NCBI GenBank assembly: GCA_902602415.1
Contig: CACKQW010000003.1
Location: 1 to 64,000, forward strand
From: an uncultured Bacteroidota bacterium
GTDB taxonomy: Bacteria > Bacteroidota > Bacteroidia > Flavobacteriales > Flavobacteriaceae
DNA: 64,000 nt
Reading direction: 5' to 3'
A program made the position numbers and the translations under genes. Shown here in pieces: positions 8,797-18,353 of this stretch. How positions within the stretch are numbered: position 1 is the stretch's first letter; each line of letters opens with the position of its first letter. A model generated the notes under the pieces. It was not told the origin of the DNA. It saw only the letters and a list, made by a program, of their open reading frames with translations, and did no database searches.

Positions 8797-9996
8797 CTAA
8801 ATAATTTTTAGATTTTTTAAAGATTTATGAATTCCAATAAATGTTCTTGAAATATCTTCGTCAATACCAACAGAAAACCTTATTAACCCTTCACTTAATC
8901 CCATTTTTTTCTGATCATCATCTGATATTTCAGATGAGGTAGAAGATCCAGGAGTGCAAAATAATGTTTTATAAAATCCAAGACTCACAGCTAAATAACC
9001 TAAGTTTTTCTTTTGCATTTGTTCCATAAGTTTATTAGCATTTTCTTTCGAACCTACATCTATACTTAACATTCCACCATAACCAAATTCTTTATTCATC
9101 ATTTTTGAAAATAAATTGTAAGATGGGTGTGACTTTAAACCTGGATAAATAGTCCTAATACCTATATTTTCAAAAGATTTTGCCAAAAACATTGCATTTT
9201 CACTATGCTTTTTAATTCTGATATGTAAAGTTCTCATATTTTTAAGAACAGATGCAGCTCTTAAACTATCCATTGTAGTTCCCATCAGCATAAAAGAACC
9301 ATTATTTACATCTCTAATTGATTCAATGAAGCTACTTGAGCTGCATACAACTCCTGCTATGGTGTCACTTGTGCCATTAATAAATTTAGTAAGACTATGA
9401 ATGATGATATCGGCACCAAAGTTTTTTGGAGCTACAGAAAGTGGTGTAAATGTATTGTCAACTACTAGTTTTAAATTATGTTTTTTTGCAATTGATGATA
9501 TTTTTTTTAGATCAGCAACCTCTAACAATGGATTGGAGGCAACCTCGCAATAAATAATTTTAGTATTTGATTTAATAGAATTCTTAATTTGATTTAAGTC
9601 CGTTATGTCAACAAAGGATGTGCTTATTTTATAATCTGGAAGAAAATTTTTGAAAAAAGCATATGTACCGCCATATATTGTTCTGCTTGATATTATATGG
9701 TCGTCAGTTTTACATAGCTGAAATATTGTTGAAGTTATAGCACCCATTCCAGATGAAAATACATTTGCTGCTTCAGTATTTTCTAATGCGGCACAGGCCT
9801 TTTCCAAATATAAATTACTTGGGGATGAATTTCTTGAATATAGATAACAACCATCAGTATTTCCTTCGAAAGTTTCAGACATAGAATTAGCTGAAAGAAA
9901 TGTGTAGGTAGATGAGTCTGAAATGGATGGGTTTACTCCCCCAAACTCACCAAAAAACTGCAAATCTTGTATTTTGTTTGCTGGCTTAGATTTCAT
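8797..9996 (-). CDS. Trans-sulfuration family PLP enzyme (methionine gamma-lyase/cystathionine gamma-synthase type)
   Basis: The 399-residue protein belongs to the Cys/Met-metabolism PLP family. Visible signatures are YSRNSSPSNLYLEKACAALE near residue 53, NVFSSGMGAI near 80 (PLP phosphate), VVDNTFTPLSVAPKNFGADI near 170, and HSLTKFINGTSDTIAG near 200, whose Lys (about residue 204) should bind PLP. Members split or join sulfur amino acids: methionine gamma-lyase, cystathionine gamma-synthase or lyase, or O-acetylhomoserine sulfhydrylase. Sequence alone does not settle which; flavobacterial relatives are often called methionine gamma-lyase. It is divergent from lpdA and sits one base upstream of nhaC. 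Confidence 0.85.
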   Translation of the reverse strand: MKSKPANKIQDLQFFGEFGGVNPSISDSSTYTFLSANSMSETFEGNTDGCYLYSRNSSPSNLYLEKACAALENTEAANVFSSGMGAITSTIFQLCKTDDHIISSRTIYGGTYAFFKNFLPDYKISTSFVDITDLNQIKNSIKSNTKIIYCEVASNPLLEVADLKKISSIAKKHNLKLVVDNTFTPLSVAPKNFGADIIIHSLTKFINGTSDTIAGVVCSSSSFIESIRDVNNGSFMLMGTTMDSLRAASVLKNMRTLHIRIKKHSENAMFLAKSFENIGIRTIYPGLKSHPSYNLFSKMMNKEFGYGGMLSIDVGSKENANKLMEQMQKKNLGYLAVSLGFYKTLFCTPGSSTSSEISDDDQKKMGLSEGLIRFSVGIDEDISRTFIGIHKSLKNLKII

Positions 9997-10086
9997 GAGC
10001 TGTATAGTTATTTAGTTTGTAATAAACACGAAATTACCAAAATCAATTTTAATACTTTAAAAATCAATTTAAGATTTAATTATTTG

Positions 10087-10094
10087 TATTTTTG
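10087..10094 (+). promoter_or_regulatory. Possible Bacteroidota -7 box upstream of lpdA
   Basis: TATTTTTG matches the Bacteroidota sigma-A -7 consensus TANNTTTG and lies 18 bases before the lpdA ATG, in the divergent region shared with the PLP enzyme gene. I see no clear TTG at the expected upstream distance, so this rests on one box only. Confidence 0.35.
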
Positions 10095-10111
10095 AGTTTA
10101 AAATAATTCTG

Positions 10112-11515
10112 ATGAATTTTTATGATTTTCTTGTGATTGGTTCTGGGCCTGGAGGATATGTTTCTGCTATTCGTGCTTCACAGCTAGGCATGAAAACAGC
10201 AATCGTTGAAAAGTATCCTAATATGGGGGGTACCTGCTTAAATGTTGGATGTATTCCCAGTAAGTCCTTATTAGATTCATCACATCATTACGAAAATGTG
10301 CTGCATAATTTTGATGAGCATGGAATTGTTATTCAAGGTGATGTTAAGCTTGATTTAGATAAAATGATGAGTAGAAAATCTGCCGTTGTTGAGCAAACTA
10401 CAAAAGGATTAGATTTTTTAATGAAAAAAAACAAAATAGAAGTTTTTGAAGGTACTGCTTCATTCATAGATGCTAATACTATTGATATTAATAATGGAAA
10501 AGAATCTAAAAAAGTTACTGCCAAGAACATTATAATTGCTACTGGAAGTAAACCAACTAAACTTCCTTTTATTGATTTTGATGGAGATAGAATTATCTCA
10601 TCCACTGAGGCTTTAAAGCTGAAGGAGATTCCTAAGCACTTAATAGTTGTAGGAGGGGGGGTAATAGGTCTTGAGTTAGGGCAGGTTTACAAGAGATTGG
10701 GATCTGATGTCACCGTAATTGAATTCCAAGACAGAATTATTCCTAACATGGATGGAAGTCTTTCAAAAGAGTTAGCAAAAGTTTTTAAGAAGAGTGGTGT
10801 TAAAATTATGACCAATCACAAAGTTAAAAGTATTAGTAGAAAAGATAATATCGTTACTGTTGCTGCTGAAAATAGCAAGGGTGAAGATCAATTATTTCAA
10901 GGTGATTATTGTTTAATAGCTATTGGTAGGACTGCGTATACTGAGGGATTAAAGCTTTCAAATATTGCTGTAGAAACAGATGAACGTGGCCGTATTAATG
11001 TGAACGAAAACCTTCAAACGTCTATTCCCCATATTTATGCTATTGGGGATGTGATCAAGGGCTCGATGTTAGCTCACAAGGCAGAGGAGGAGGGTGTATT
11101 TGTTGCCGAACATATTTGTGGTCAAAAACCTCATATTGATTATAATTTAATACCCGGTGTAGTATATACATGGCCTGAAGTTGCTTCTGTTGGAAAGAAT
11201 GAAGAAGAATTAAAACAGATTGGCGTTAGTTATAAAGTCGGTCAATTTCCGATGAGAGCCCTTGGAAGGAGTAGGGCAAGTTCTGACTTAGATGGTTTTG
11301 TGAAAATTTTGGCTGATTCTGACTCTGATGAAATTTTAGGAATACATATGATTGGGGCACGATGTGCTGATTTAATTTCAGAAGCTGTTGTAGCTATGGA
11401 ATATAAAGCATCTGCTGAAGATATTGCAAGGATATCGCATGCTCACCCTACTTTTTCGGAAGCGATTAAAGAAGCAGCACTTGCCGCAACAGAGGATAGA
11501 GCAATACACATATAG
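10112..11515 (+). CDS. lpdA: Dihydrolipoyl dehydrogenase (E3)
   Basis: E3 reoxidises dihydrolipoamide in pyruvate/2-oxoglutarate dehydrogenase and the glycine cleavage system. The 467-residue product is normal length. It has the FAD-binding GSGPGGY at residue 10, the redox disulfide GGTCLNVGCIPSK with Cys42 and Cys47, the second nucleotide-binding motif VVGGGVIGLELGQVYKRLG near 180, the FAD motif IYAIGDVIKGSMLAHKAEEEG near 310, and the C-terminal HAHPTFSE whose His-Glu pair acts as base for the partner subunit. No E1 or E2 genes lie nearby, so it probably serves several complexes. tilS follows after 33 bases on the same strand. Confidence 0.97.
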   Translation: MNFYDFLVIGSGPGGYVSAIRASQLGMKTAIVEKYPNMGGTCLNVGCIPSKSLLDSSHHYENVLHNFDEHGIVIQGDVKLDLDKMMSRKSAVVEQTTKGLDFLMKKNKIEVFEGTASFIDANTIDINNGKESKKVTAKNIIIATGSKPTKLPFIDFDGDRIISSTEALKLKEIPKHLIVVGGGVIGLELGQVYKRLGSDVTVIEFQDRIIPNMDGSLSKELAKVFKKSGVKIMTNHKVKSISRKDNIVTVAAENSKGEDQLFQGDYCLIAIGRTAYTEGLKLSNIAVETDERGRINVNENLQTSIPHIYAIGDVIKGSMLAHKAEEEGVFVAEHICGQKPHIDYNLIPGVVYTWPEVASVGKNEEELKQIGVSYKVGQFPMRALGRSRASSDLDGFVKILADSDSDEILGIHMIGARCADLISEAVVAMEYKASAEDIARISHAHPTFSEAIKEAALAATEDRAIHI

Positions 11516-11548
11516 CTTAATTTAAAGCTTTATTTTTCAATATTGATT

Positions 11549-12868
11549 ATGTTAAGTAAGTTTCAATCACATATCAAGAGTAATTATTCATTTTTACTAA
11601 AGGAACGATTTATTCTTTGCTGTTCGGGGGGAGTTGATAGTGTAGTTCTACTTCATTTATTTAAATCGATGACAACTGATTTTGTAGTAGGACATTGCAA
11701 TTATAATTTACGTAAAGATATAAGTAATATGGATGAACAATTTGTGAAAGATTTGTGTGAAAAAGAAAATCTAAAGTTTTACAGTAAATCTTTTGATACA
11801 TTAAAAATTAAAAAAAAATTAAAAAAATCAACTCAAGTTGTTGCGAGAGAGCTCAGATATGAATTCTTTGAAGATCTTTCAAAAAAAAATAATATTAATT
11901 ACATTCTTACAGCACATCACATGAATGATAGCATGGAAAGTTTTTTTATCAATTTGTCTAGAGGATCTGGAATAGACGGATTAATCGGAATCCCTGAGAA
12001 TAATGGAAAAATTCTTAGACCTTTCATAAATTTTGAAAAAAAAGAAATTCTTGAATATGCTATGAAAAATAAAATTAAATGGAGAGAGGATTCATCAAAC
12101 CAATCTAATATCTATCTAAGAAATAAAATCAGAAATGAACTTGTTCCCTTGCTTAATTCATTGGAAGGAAACTTTACTAAAAATTTTCAAAAAAGCATCA
12201 GGTATTTAAAATTATCAAATTTATTAATATATGATAAAATTGAGGAGCTAACAAAAGAATACATAAGTTATGATAAAAATGATATCTTAATTAACATTAA
12301 GAAGCTAAATTTATCTACTCACAAAGAAGCATTCTTGTATTATTTGCTAAGAAATTACGGATTTAATGATTGGGATAAAATATTATTGCTTGATCAAGGT
12401 GAGCGTGGTAAGAAAATTTACAGTAACACGCATATACTATTTAAATCTTTAGGGAAATTAGTTTTAAGAAAGAAAATGCAAAATAATGTCGTAGAAATAA
12501 CTTTGGATAAACCTTCCAAAAACACAAAATTTGGTAATTCTTTAAAAATAAGTTTTCATAGTGCTGAAACAGTAAATAAAAACAAGGAAAACTTAATAAG
12601 TGTCGATTTCAAAAAACTTTTATTTCCATTAAAATTAAGGAATGTTAAAAATGGAGATTATTTTTTTCCAATTGGAATGATCGGAAAAAAAAAGGTTGTA
12701 AAATTTTTAAAGGATAGGAAAATTAACTCCGTTGATAAGTTTAATAAATTGGTTTTGGTAAACGGAGACGATGAAATCATTTGGGTTGTTGGAATGAGAT
12801 TGGATAGAAGGTTTTCAGTTTCTGATGGTTCAAAAAAAATTATTGATATTAAAATTGATAACGATTAG
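11549..12868 (+). CDS. tilS: tRNA(Ile)-lysidine synthase
   Basis: TilS attaches lysine to the wobble cytidine of the CAU-anticodon isoleucine tRNA, changing its reading from AUG to AUA; it is essential in bacteria, and AUA codons are frequent in a genome this AT-rich. The PP-loop SGGVDS is at residues 26-31, followed by GHCNYNLR and LTAHHMNDSMESFFINLSRG, diagnostic of the family, and IKWREDSSNQSNIYLRNKIRNE (in parts EDSSN and RNKIRNEL). The C-terminal TilS domain starts about residue 355 (LRNVKNGDYFFPIGM). I use the ATG at 11549; a TTG six bases upstream is also in frame. The stop codon overlaps that of the convergent aldehyde dehydrogenase in the sequence TTAG. Confidence 0.95.
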   Translation: MLSKFQSHIKSNYSFLLKERFILCCSGGVDSVVLLHLFKSMTTDFVVGHCNYNLRKDISNMDEQFVKDLCEKENLKFYSKSFDTLKIKKKLKKSTQVVARELRYEFFEDLSKKNNINYILTAHHMNDSMESFFINLSRGSGIDGLIGIPENNGKILRPFINFEKKEILEYAMKNKIKWREDSSNQSNIYLRNKIRNELVPLLNSLEGNFTKNFQKSIRYLKLSNLLIYDKIEELTKEYISYDKNDILINIKKLNLSTHKEAFLYYLLRNYGFNDWDKILLLDQGERGKKIYSNTHILFKSLGKLVLRKKMQNNVVEITLDKPSKNTKFGNSLKISFHSAETVNKNKENLISVDFKKLLFPLKLRNVKNGDYFFPIGMIGKKKVVKFLKDRKINSVDKFNKLVLVNGDDEIIWVVGMRLDRRFSVSDGSKKIIDIKIDND

Positions 12869-14232
12869 CTTAAATATTTGAGAATCTTTTTTACCAAGTT
12901 CAATTTATTTTTGTACGGTGCATATCTAAGGTTGTTTTCTAGCCACATTTTTCTTTTAACTATAGATTTTTTATGAGTAAACAAATCAAAGCTGGATTTA
13001 CCATGATAAGATCCATAACCACTATTTCCAATTCCTCCAAAGGGTAGGTTTGGATTTGTTAAGTGAATAATGGTATCATTAACAACTCCACCACCAAATC
13101 GGTATCTGCGGATAATATTTTCACTAAATTTTTTATCGTCAGAAAAAACATAGAGTGCAAGTGGATCTGGGTTTGAAAGAATTATCTTATCAATTTCAGA
13201 AACCTTTTCAAATGAAAAAATTGGCAAAATTGGACCAAAAATTTCACTTTGCATAACCTCACTGTTTATATTTGGTTCGTCAATTATGGTTGGATATATT
13301 TTACTTTCATCAGAGTCATATTCACCTCCAAACAAAATCTTATTTGTATTGATTAAATTAATAAGTCGATTAAAGTTTTCTGCATTAACAATTTTTGTTG
13401 TGTTTGTATTTGCAGATAAATCTTTACCATAAGTTACTTCAATTCTGTAGGAAAGTTCCTTTATTAAATCATTTTTAATGGATTTATGAACCAATATATA
13501 GTCTGGTGCAACACAAGTTTGTCCAGCATTCATAAATTTGCCCCAAACAATTCTTTTACATGCTATTTTTAAATTTGTTTTTTTGTCTATAATACAAGGG
13601 CTTTTACCGCCCAATTCAAGAGTGTGAGGAGTTAGCTGTTTCGCAGCTTCTGCTGCTACAATTTTACCAACGCGAACACTTCCGGTGAAAAAAATATAAT
13701 CCCATTTTAATTTTAAAAGTTTTGATGCTACTTTATAGTCACCTTCGACCACACAGACTAAATCAGAAGGAAATATTTTTGAAATTATTTTGTTTACAAG
13801 TCTAGAGGTTTCAGGAGTGTGTTCACTAGGTTTTAATACAACAGTATTGCCGCAAGAAAAAGCTGATAACACAGGAAGAATTGCTAATTGAAAAGGGTAA
13901 TTCCATGGGGATATAATCAGTACTTTACCATAGGGTTCACTATATACAAAATCATTTGAGGGAAAGTTAATTATTGAGCTTTTAACCTTTTTGGGTTTTG
14001 ACCATTTATTAAGATGTGTAATAAACAATTCTATTTCATTGAGTAGGAATCCAATTTCAGAAGTATAAACTTCAAATTTTGGCTTGTTTAAGTCATTGTG
14101 TAACGCAGAATAAATATTATCTTCATTTTGTATAATTTCCTTTTTAAGTTTATTTAAATAGTTAATTCTTTCACCAACACTTAATTTAGATATATTTTGA
14201 ATATTTTCAATTTTTTGTAATTCTTTACTCAT
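12865..14232 (-). CDS. NAD(P)-dependent aldehyde dehydrogenase
   Basis: This 455-residue protein matches the shorter class-3-like aldehyde dehydrogenases that oxidise medium or long-chain aldehydes. Motifs: ISPWNYPFQLAILPVLSAFSCGNTVVLKPSEHTP near residues 108-140 (in parts SPWNYPFQ and LKPSEHTP), FTGSVRVGKIVAAEAAK near 180, ELGGKSPCII near 207 with the general-base Glu, and the nucleophile in FMNAGQTCVAPDYI at about residue 240. The end, PNLPFGGIGNSGYGSYHGKSSFD, fits class-3 enzymes. The physiological aldehyde is unknown. It is last in the run panB-rluA-aldehyde dehydrogenase, with 3 bases between it and the pseudouridine synthase. Confidence 0.92.
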   Translation of the reverse strand: MSKELQKIENIQNISKLSVGERINYLNKLKKEIIQNEDNIYSALHNDLNKPKFEVYTSEIGFLLNEIELFITHLNKWSKPKKVKSSIINFPSNDFVYSEPYGKVLIISPWNYPFQLAILPVLSAFSCGNTVVLKPSEHTPETSRLVNKIISKIFPSDLVCVVEGDYKVASKLLKLKWDYIFFTGSVRVGKIVAAEAAKQLTPHTLELGGKSPCIIDKKTNLKIACKRIVWGKFMNAGQTCVAPDYILVHKSIKNDLIKELSYRIEVTYGKDLSANTNTTKIVNAENFNRLINLINTNKILFGGEYDSDESKIYPTIIDEPNINSEVMQSEIFGPILPIFSFEKVSEIDKIILSNPDPLALYVFSDDKKFSENIIRRYRFGGGVVNDTIIHLTNPNLPFGGIGNSGYGSYHGKSSFDLFTHKKSIVKRKMWLENNLRYAPYKNKLNLVKKILKYLS

Positions 14233-14235
14233 ACT

Positions 14236-14925
14236 TTATAATTCTTTCCAAATATCGTGCTCAAATAGTGGAGCACTAATTAAAATTTTTTTCTTGGTCA
14301 CCGGATGTGAAAAACTTATTTTTTTTGCATGTAAACAAATACCTCCATCTTTATTACTTCTTTCATATCCATATTTCAAATCCCCTTTAATCGGACATCC
14401 TACAGCACTGAGTTGGGTTCTGATCTGATGGTGTCTTCCTGTCTCTAAAAGTACTTCTAGTAAATAATAATTCTTAAGTTCTTTGATAATTTTATAGTGA
14501 AGGATGGCTTTTTTTGAATTTTCAGTTTCTTTTTTAAAGTGAGTGGACTTATTATTTTTTGGATTTTTTTTTAACCAATGGACTAAGGTGTCATTTCTTT
14601 TTTCTGGTTTGTTTTTTGTTATTGCCCAGTAAAATTTTTCAATTTCTGAGTTTTTTATCATGTTATTTAGTCTTTTTAAGGACTTTGAAGTTTTTGCAAA
14701 AATCACAACTCCAGAAGTTGGTCTATCAATTCTATGAACAACTCCGAGAAAAACATTATTTAGTTTATTGTATTTTTTTTTTAAAAATGATTTTACAATT
14801 TCGGATAATGGATTATCACCTGTTTTATCACCTTGAACAATATCTCCAACTCTTTTATTTACTGCAATGATATGATTGTCTTCATATAATACGATCAGAT
14901 TATCAATATTTGATAATTCTTTCAA
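14236..14925 (-). CDS. RluA-family RNA pseudouridine synthase
   Basis: The 229-residue protein isomerises uridine to pseudouridine in rRNA or tRNA. The catalytic motif is HRIDRPTSGVVIFAKT near residue 65 with the essential Asp, preceded by VLYEDNHIIAVNKRVGDIVQG (in parts YEDNHIIAVNK) and followed by LETGRHHQIRTQLSAVGCPI near 165 and GDLKYG. It lacks an S4 domain, as in the short RluA/RluC-like forms. The exact RNA target cannot be assigned. It starts two bases after the panB stop, a pairing often seen in flavobacteria, and is followed after 3 bases by the aldehyde dehydrogenase. Confidence 0.92.
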   Translation of the reverse strand: MKELSNIDNLIVLYEDNHIIAVNKRVGDIVQGDKTGDNPLSEIVKSFLKKKYNKLNNVFLGVVHRIDRPTSGVVIFAKTSKSLKRLNNMIKNSEIEKFYWAITKNKPEKRNDTLVHWLKKNPKNNKSTHFKKETENSKKAILHYKIIKELKNYYLLEVLLETGRHHQIRTQLSAVGCPIKGDLKYGYERSNKDGGICLHAKKISFSHPVTKKKILISAPLFEHDIWKEL

Positions 14926-14927
14926 AA

Positions 14928-15737
14928 TTAATATTGCTCATTTTTATTGGGGAAGCTCCCCTTTTTGATGTCTTTTGAAAAATTGGAAATAGCATCAACC
15001 ATATCATCATGTAAATTCATATATCTTCTTAAAAATCTAGGATTAAACTCTTTAGTCATCCCAATTAAATCATGAAGAACCAGTACTTGTCCATCTACCT
15101 TATTCCCAGCGCCAATTCCAATTATTGGTATATTAATTTCTTTTGCAACCTTTTCAGCCAAGGAGCTAGGTACTTTTTCCAATACTATTGCAAAGCATCC
15201 AATTTTTTCTAAATATTTAGCATCAGTTAGAAGTTGATTAGCCTCTTCTTCTTCTTTAGCTCTCACAGTATAGGTGCCAAATTTATAAATTGATTGTGGT
15301 GTTAATCCCAGGTGTCCCATTACAGGAATTCCAGCATTTATAATCCTTTTAATGGAGTCCTTAATTTGTTTTCCGCCTTCCAATTTAACTGCGTGTGATC
15401 CACTTTCTTTCATGATTCTTATTGCAGATTCTAAGGCAGCTTGAGAATCACTTTGATAAGTTCCAAAGGGAAGATCAACTACAACTAGCGCTCTTTTTAC
15501 AGCTCTGATAACAGAGGAGGCATGATATATCATTTGATCTAGAGTTATGGGTAAAGTTGTTTCATGTCCTGCCATTATATTACTTGCAGAGTCACCAACC
15601 AAGATGACATCAATTCCAGATTTATCAACAATGCCAGCTGTTGTGTAGTCATAAGATGTTAGCATTGAAATTTTATCCCCGCTATCTTTCATTTCTTGCA
15701 AAGATTTAACGGTAATTCTCTTGTAAACTTTCTTCAT
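14928..15737 (-). CDS. panB: 3-methyl-2-oxobutanoate hydroxymethyltransferase
   Basis: PanB makes ketopantoate from 2-oxoisovalerate and methylenetetrahydrofolate, the first committed step to pantothenate and coenzyme A. The 269-residue protein has all family blocks: MLTSYDYTTAGIVDKSGIDVILVGDSASNIMAG (in parts LTSYDYTTA and VGDSASNIM) with the metal-binding Asp, VVDLPFGTYQ near 95, AVKLEGG near 122, VMGHLGLTPQSI near 145, and IGIGAGNKVDGQVLVLHDLIG near 205. I chose the ATG at 15737 (MKKVYKRITVKSL); a start 51 bases upstream adds an unrelated hydrophobic stretch. No panC or panD is in the window. Confidence 0.95.
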   Translation of the reverse strand: MKKVYKRITVKSLQEMKDSGDKISMLTSYDYTTAGIVDKSGIDVILVGDSASNIMAGHETTLPITLDQMIYHASSVIRAVKRALVVVDLPFGTYQSDSQAALESAIRIMKESGSHAVKLEGGKQIKDSIKRIINAGIPVMGHLGLTPQSIYKFGTYTVRAKEEEEANQLLTDAKYLEKIGCFAIVLEKVPSSLAEKVAKEINIPIIGIGAGNKVDGQVLVLHDLIGMTKEFNPRFLRRYMNLHDDMVDAISNFSKDIKKGSFPNKNEQY

Positions 15738-15947
15738 CAAAATTTCTTGTAAATAGTAAGTAAATGTAATAAATAATATGAAATGCAAAAATCAAATGTC
15801 AATATATTTAAAATTATTTTACCCTGAAAACGCTATATAAATACGACATTATGTCATGGAAAATTTAAATTTACTGACAAAATTGTAATAAAAATCAAAT
15901 GGCACAATGATTGAACATTGACATAACAAATAATAAAAAAATTAAAT

Positions 15948-17855
15948 ATGAGTAAAATAATTGGAATTGACTTAGGAACAACAAATTCTTGTGTTTCCGT
16001 AATGGAAGGTAATGAGCCAGTAGTTATCCCTAATTCAGAAGGAAAAAGAACCACTCCGTCTGTAATTGCTTTTGTAGATGGTGGTGAAATTAAGGTAGGT
16101 GACCCTGCTAAAAGACAGGCAGTAACGAATCCTACCAAAACAGTTTATTCTGTAAAAAGATTTATGGGAAATAAATTTTCTGAATCTAAAAAAGAAACAG
16201 AAAGAGTTCCCTACAAAGTGGTGAAGGGAGATAATAATACCCCTAGAGTTGACATTGATGGAAGATTATATACACCACAAGAGTTATCTGCAATGATTCT
16301 ACAAAAAATGAAAAAAACAGCTGAAGACTATCTTGGAACAAGCGTAGAGGAGGCAGTAATTACTGTACCTGCATATTTCAATGATTCTCAGCGTCAAGCA
16401 ACCAAGGAGGCAGGTGAAATTGCCGGACTGAAGGTAAAAAGAATTATCAATGAGCCAACATCTGCTGCATTAGCATATGGCCTTGATAAAAAAGGCAAAG
16501 ATCAAAAAATTGTAGTTTTTGATTTTGGAGGAGGTACCCATGATGTTTCCATCCTTGAATTAGGTGACGGTGTTTTTGAAGTTTTATCTACCGACGGAGA
16601 TACTCATTTAGGTGGAGATGACGTTGATGAAAAAATTATTGATTGGTTAGCTGAAGAGTTTAAAAATGATGAAGGTATTGATCTAAGAAAGGACCCTATG
16701 TCTTTACAGAGATTAAAAGAAGCTGCTGAAAAAGCTAAAATTGAATTATCATCATCCACACAAACGGAAATTAATCTTCCTTACGTAACAGCTACGGATA
16801 GCGGTCCTAAACACTTAGTTAGGTCTTTAACAAAGGCAAAATTTGACCAGTTAATTGACGATTTAGTTAAGAGAACAATAGAGCCCTGTAAAAAAGCAAT
16901 TAAAGCAGCTGGATTATCAAAAGGAGATATCGATGAAATTATATTAGTAGGTGGTTCTACAAGAATTCCTGCTGTTCAAGAAGCAGTTGAAAAGTTTTTT
17001 GGAAAAAAACCAAGTAAGGGTGTTAATCCCGATGAAGTTGTCGCTGTTGGAGCTGCAATTCAAGGAGGTGTTTTTACTGGAGACGTAAAAGATGTTTTAT
17101 TATTGGATGTAACTCCTTTATCTCTTGGAATTGAAACGATGGGTAATGTAATGACAAAACTAATTGAGGCAAATACTACTATACCTACGAAAAAATCTCA
17201 GGTTTTTTCAACTGCAGCTGACAATCAGCCAGCAGTAGATATTAGAATTGCTCAAGGTGAAAGACCAATGTATCCTGATAACAAAGAAATTGGAAGATTT
17301 CAGCTAGCTGATATACCTCCAGCGCCTAGGGGAGTACCTCAGATTGAAGTAACTTTTGATATTGATGCAAATGGAATATTGAATGTAACAGCAAAAGATA
17401 AAGCAACCGGAAAAGAACAAAATATCAGAATTGAAGCATCATCAGGACTTACTGAGGAAGAAATCGACAGAATGAAAAAAGATGCTGAAGCAAATGCTGA
17501 AGCGGATGCTAAAGCAAAGGAATCTGTTGATAAACTAAATAGTGCTGATTCAATGATTTTCCAAACAGAGAAGCAACTCAAAGAATTTGGTGATAATCTT
17601 TCTGAGGACAAAAAGAAGCCAGTGGAAGCTGCTCTTGAAGATTTAAAAAAATCATTTGAAAGTAAAGATCTTGAAAAGATTGACAAAGATCTTGAAAAAC
17701 TAAATGAAGCTTGGAAAGCAGCAAGTGAAGAGATGTACAAGGCGCAACAAGAACAACAAGCCTCCAGCGATCAAAATAATAAGCAAAAAACTGATGCACC
17801 GAAAGATGATTCAGAAAATGTTGAGGATGTTGAGTTTGAGGAAGTCAAAGATTAA
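15948..17855 (+). CDS. dnaK: Molecular chaperone DnaK (Hsp70)
   Basis: The 635-residue protein is a complete Hsp70. The ATPase domain begins [18 protein letters not shown]; later blocks are [29 protein letters not shown] and [16 protein letters not shown]. The substrate-binding domain starts near residue 385 ([14 protein letters not shown]), and the lid ends in a Gln/Asn/Asp-rich linker with the terminal EEVKD-type tail that contacts co-chaperones. The codon use is more GC-rich and regular than in neighbours, as expected for a highly expressed gene. dnaJ and grpE are not adjacent. The 210-base upstream gap carries no CIRCE element, and a strong intrinsic terminator follows the gene. Confidence 0.98.
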   Translation: MSKIIGIDLGTTNSCVSVMEGNEPVVIPNSEGKRTTPSVIAFVDGGEIKVGDPAKRQAVTNPTKTVYSVKRFMGNKFSESKKETERVPYKVVKGDNNTPRVDIDGRLYTPQELSAMILQKMKKTAEDYLGTSVEEAVITVPAYFNDSQRQATKEAGEIAGLKVKRIINEPTSAALAYGLDKKGKDQKIVVFDFGGGTHDVSILELGDGVFEVLSTDGDTHLGGDDVDEKIIDWLAEEFKNDEGIDLRKDPMSLQRLKEAAEKAKIELSSSTQTEINLPYVTATDSGPKHLVRSLTKAKFDQLIDDLVKRTIEPCKKAIKAAGLSKGDIDEIILVGGSTRIPAVQEAVEKFFGKKPSKGVNPDEVVAVGAAIQGGVFTGDVKDVLLLDVTPLSLGIETMGNVMTKLIEANTTIPTKKSQVFSTAADNQPAVDIRIAQGERPMYPDNKEIGRFQLADIPPAPRGVPQIEVTFDIDANGILNVTAKDKATGKEQNIRIEASSGLTEEEIDRMKKDAEANAEADAKAKESVDKLNSADSMIFQTEKQLKEFGDNLSEDKKKPVEAALEDLKKSFESKDLEKIDKDLEKLNEAWKAASEEMYKAQQEQQASSDQNNKQKTDAPKDDSENVEDVEFEEVKD

Positions 17856-17877
17856 TTATAAAGTTTTTTTATTTACG

Positions 17878-17906
17878 AAAAGGGCACAAAATTGTGCCCT
17901 TTTTTT
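17878..17906 (+). terminator. Intrinsic terminator after dnaK
   Basis: AAAAGGGCACAA and TTGTGCCCTTTT form a near-perfect hairpin followed by a run of T, 22 bases after the dnaK stop. It is one of only two convincing rho-independent terminators in the window. The AAAA/TTTT flanks make it work in both orientations, but only the plus strand has a gene ending here. Confidence 0.9.
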
Positions 17907-17909
17907 ATG

Positions 17910-17917
17910 TAAATTTG
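17910..17917 (+). promoter_or_regulatory. Probable -7 box for the thioesterase gene
   Basis: TAAATTTG, a perfect TANNTTTG match, directly follows the dnaK terminator, and a TTG sits 15 bases upstream inside the terminator hairpin. A promoter here would give a transcript starting near 17923, which favours the TTG at 17936 as the translation start of the next gene over the more upstream GTG and TTG codons. Confidence 0.45.
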
Positions 17918-17935
17918 TCACTTATAGAAACTGAA

Positions 17936-18352
17936 TTGGAAAAATCTGATATCTTAAAGGAAATTAACTCCAAAGCTCATAACACATTGATGAGCACTCT
18001 AAGCATTGAATTTATAGAAATCGGTAAAGATTTTATTGTTTGTAAAATGCCTGTAAATAATAAGGTTCATCAACCAGATGGAATATTACACGGTGGAGCA
18101 ACTGCAGCCTTGGCTGAAACTGTTGGGAGTGTAGCATCTAGATACTTTATAAATGATGATTCTGTTTCTGTTAGGGGGATTGAAATTACAACAAATCATG
18201 TTAGAAGCATCAGCGATGGATTTGTTTTTGCAAAGGCTACTAGTATACATATGGGAAGAACCATGCAAATTTGGCAAATCAAAATTACTGATGAAAAGAA
18301 TAATTTAATTTCCATGGCTAAATTAACAACACTGTCAATCAAAAAAAAATAA
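17936..18352 (+). CDS. PaaI-family hotdog-fold thioesterase
   Basis: Hotdog thioesterases of this type hydrolyse acyl- or aryl-CoA esters. The motif HQPDGILHGGATAALAETVGSVAS (in parts LHGGATAALAETVGS) contains the signature HGG and the downstream Glu active-site region; the family core continues to IHMGRTMQIWQIKITDE. From the TTG at 17936 the product is 138 residues, the usual length. Longer forms from TTG 17915 or GTG 17894 are possible, but GTG 17894 lies inside the dnaK terminator. Flavobacterial relatives begin about 12 residues before the NTLM segment, which also fits 17936. The CPBP protease gene starts one base after its stop, so they are probably cotranscribed. Confidence 0.85.
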   Translation: MEKSDILKEINSKAHNTLMSTLSIEFIEIGKDFIVCKMPVNNKVHQPDGILHGGATAALAETVGSVASRYFINDDSVSVRGIEITTNHVRSISDGFVFAKATSIHMGRTMQIWQIKITDEKNNLISMAKLTTLSIKKK

Positions 18353-18353
18353 G

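Noticed and set aside
15845-15855. GACAT-T-ATGTC inverted repeat upstream of dnaK as a heat-shock operator
   Set aside because: Arms are only 5 bases, the sequence does not match CIRCE, and such repeats arise easily in AT-rich DNA.
17339-17934. Several ORFs antisense or out of frame with the dnaK 3' end
   Set aside because: They mirror the DnaK lid codons; low-complexity Ser/Phe-rich products with no support.
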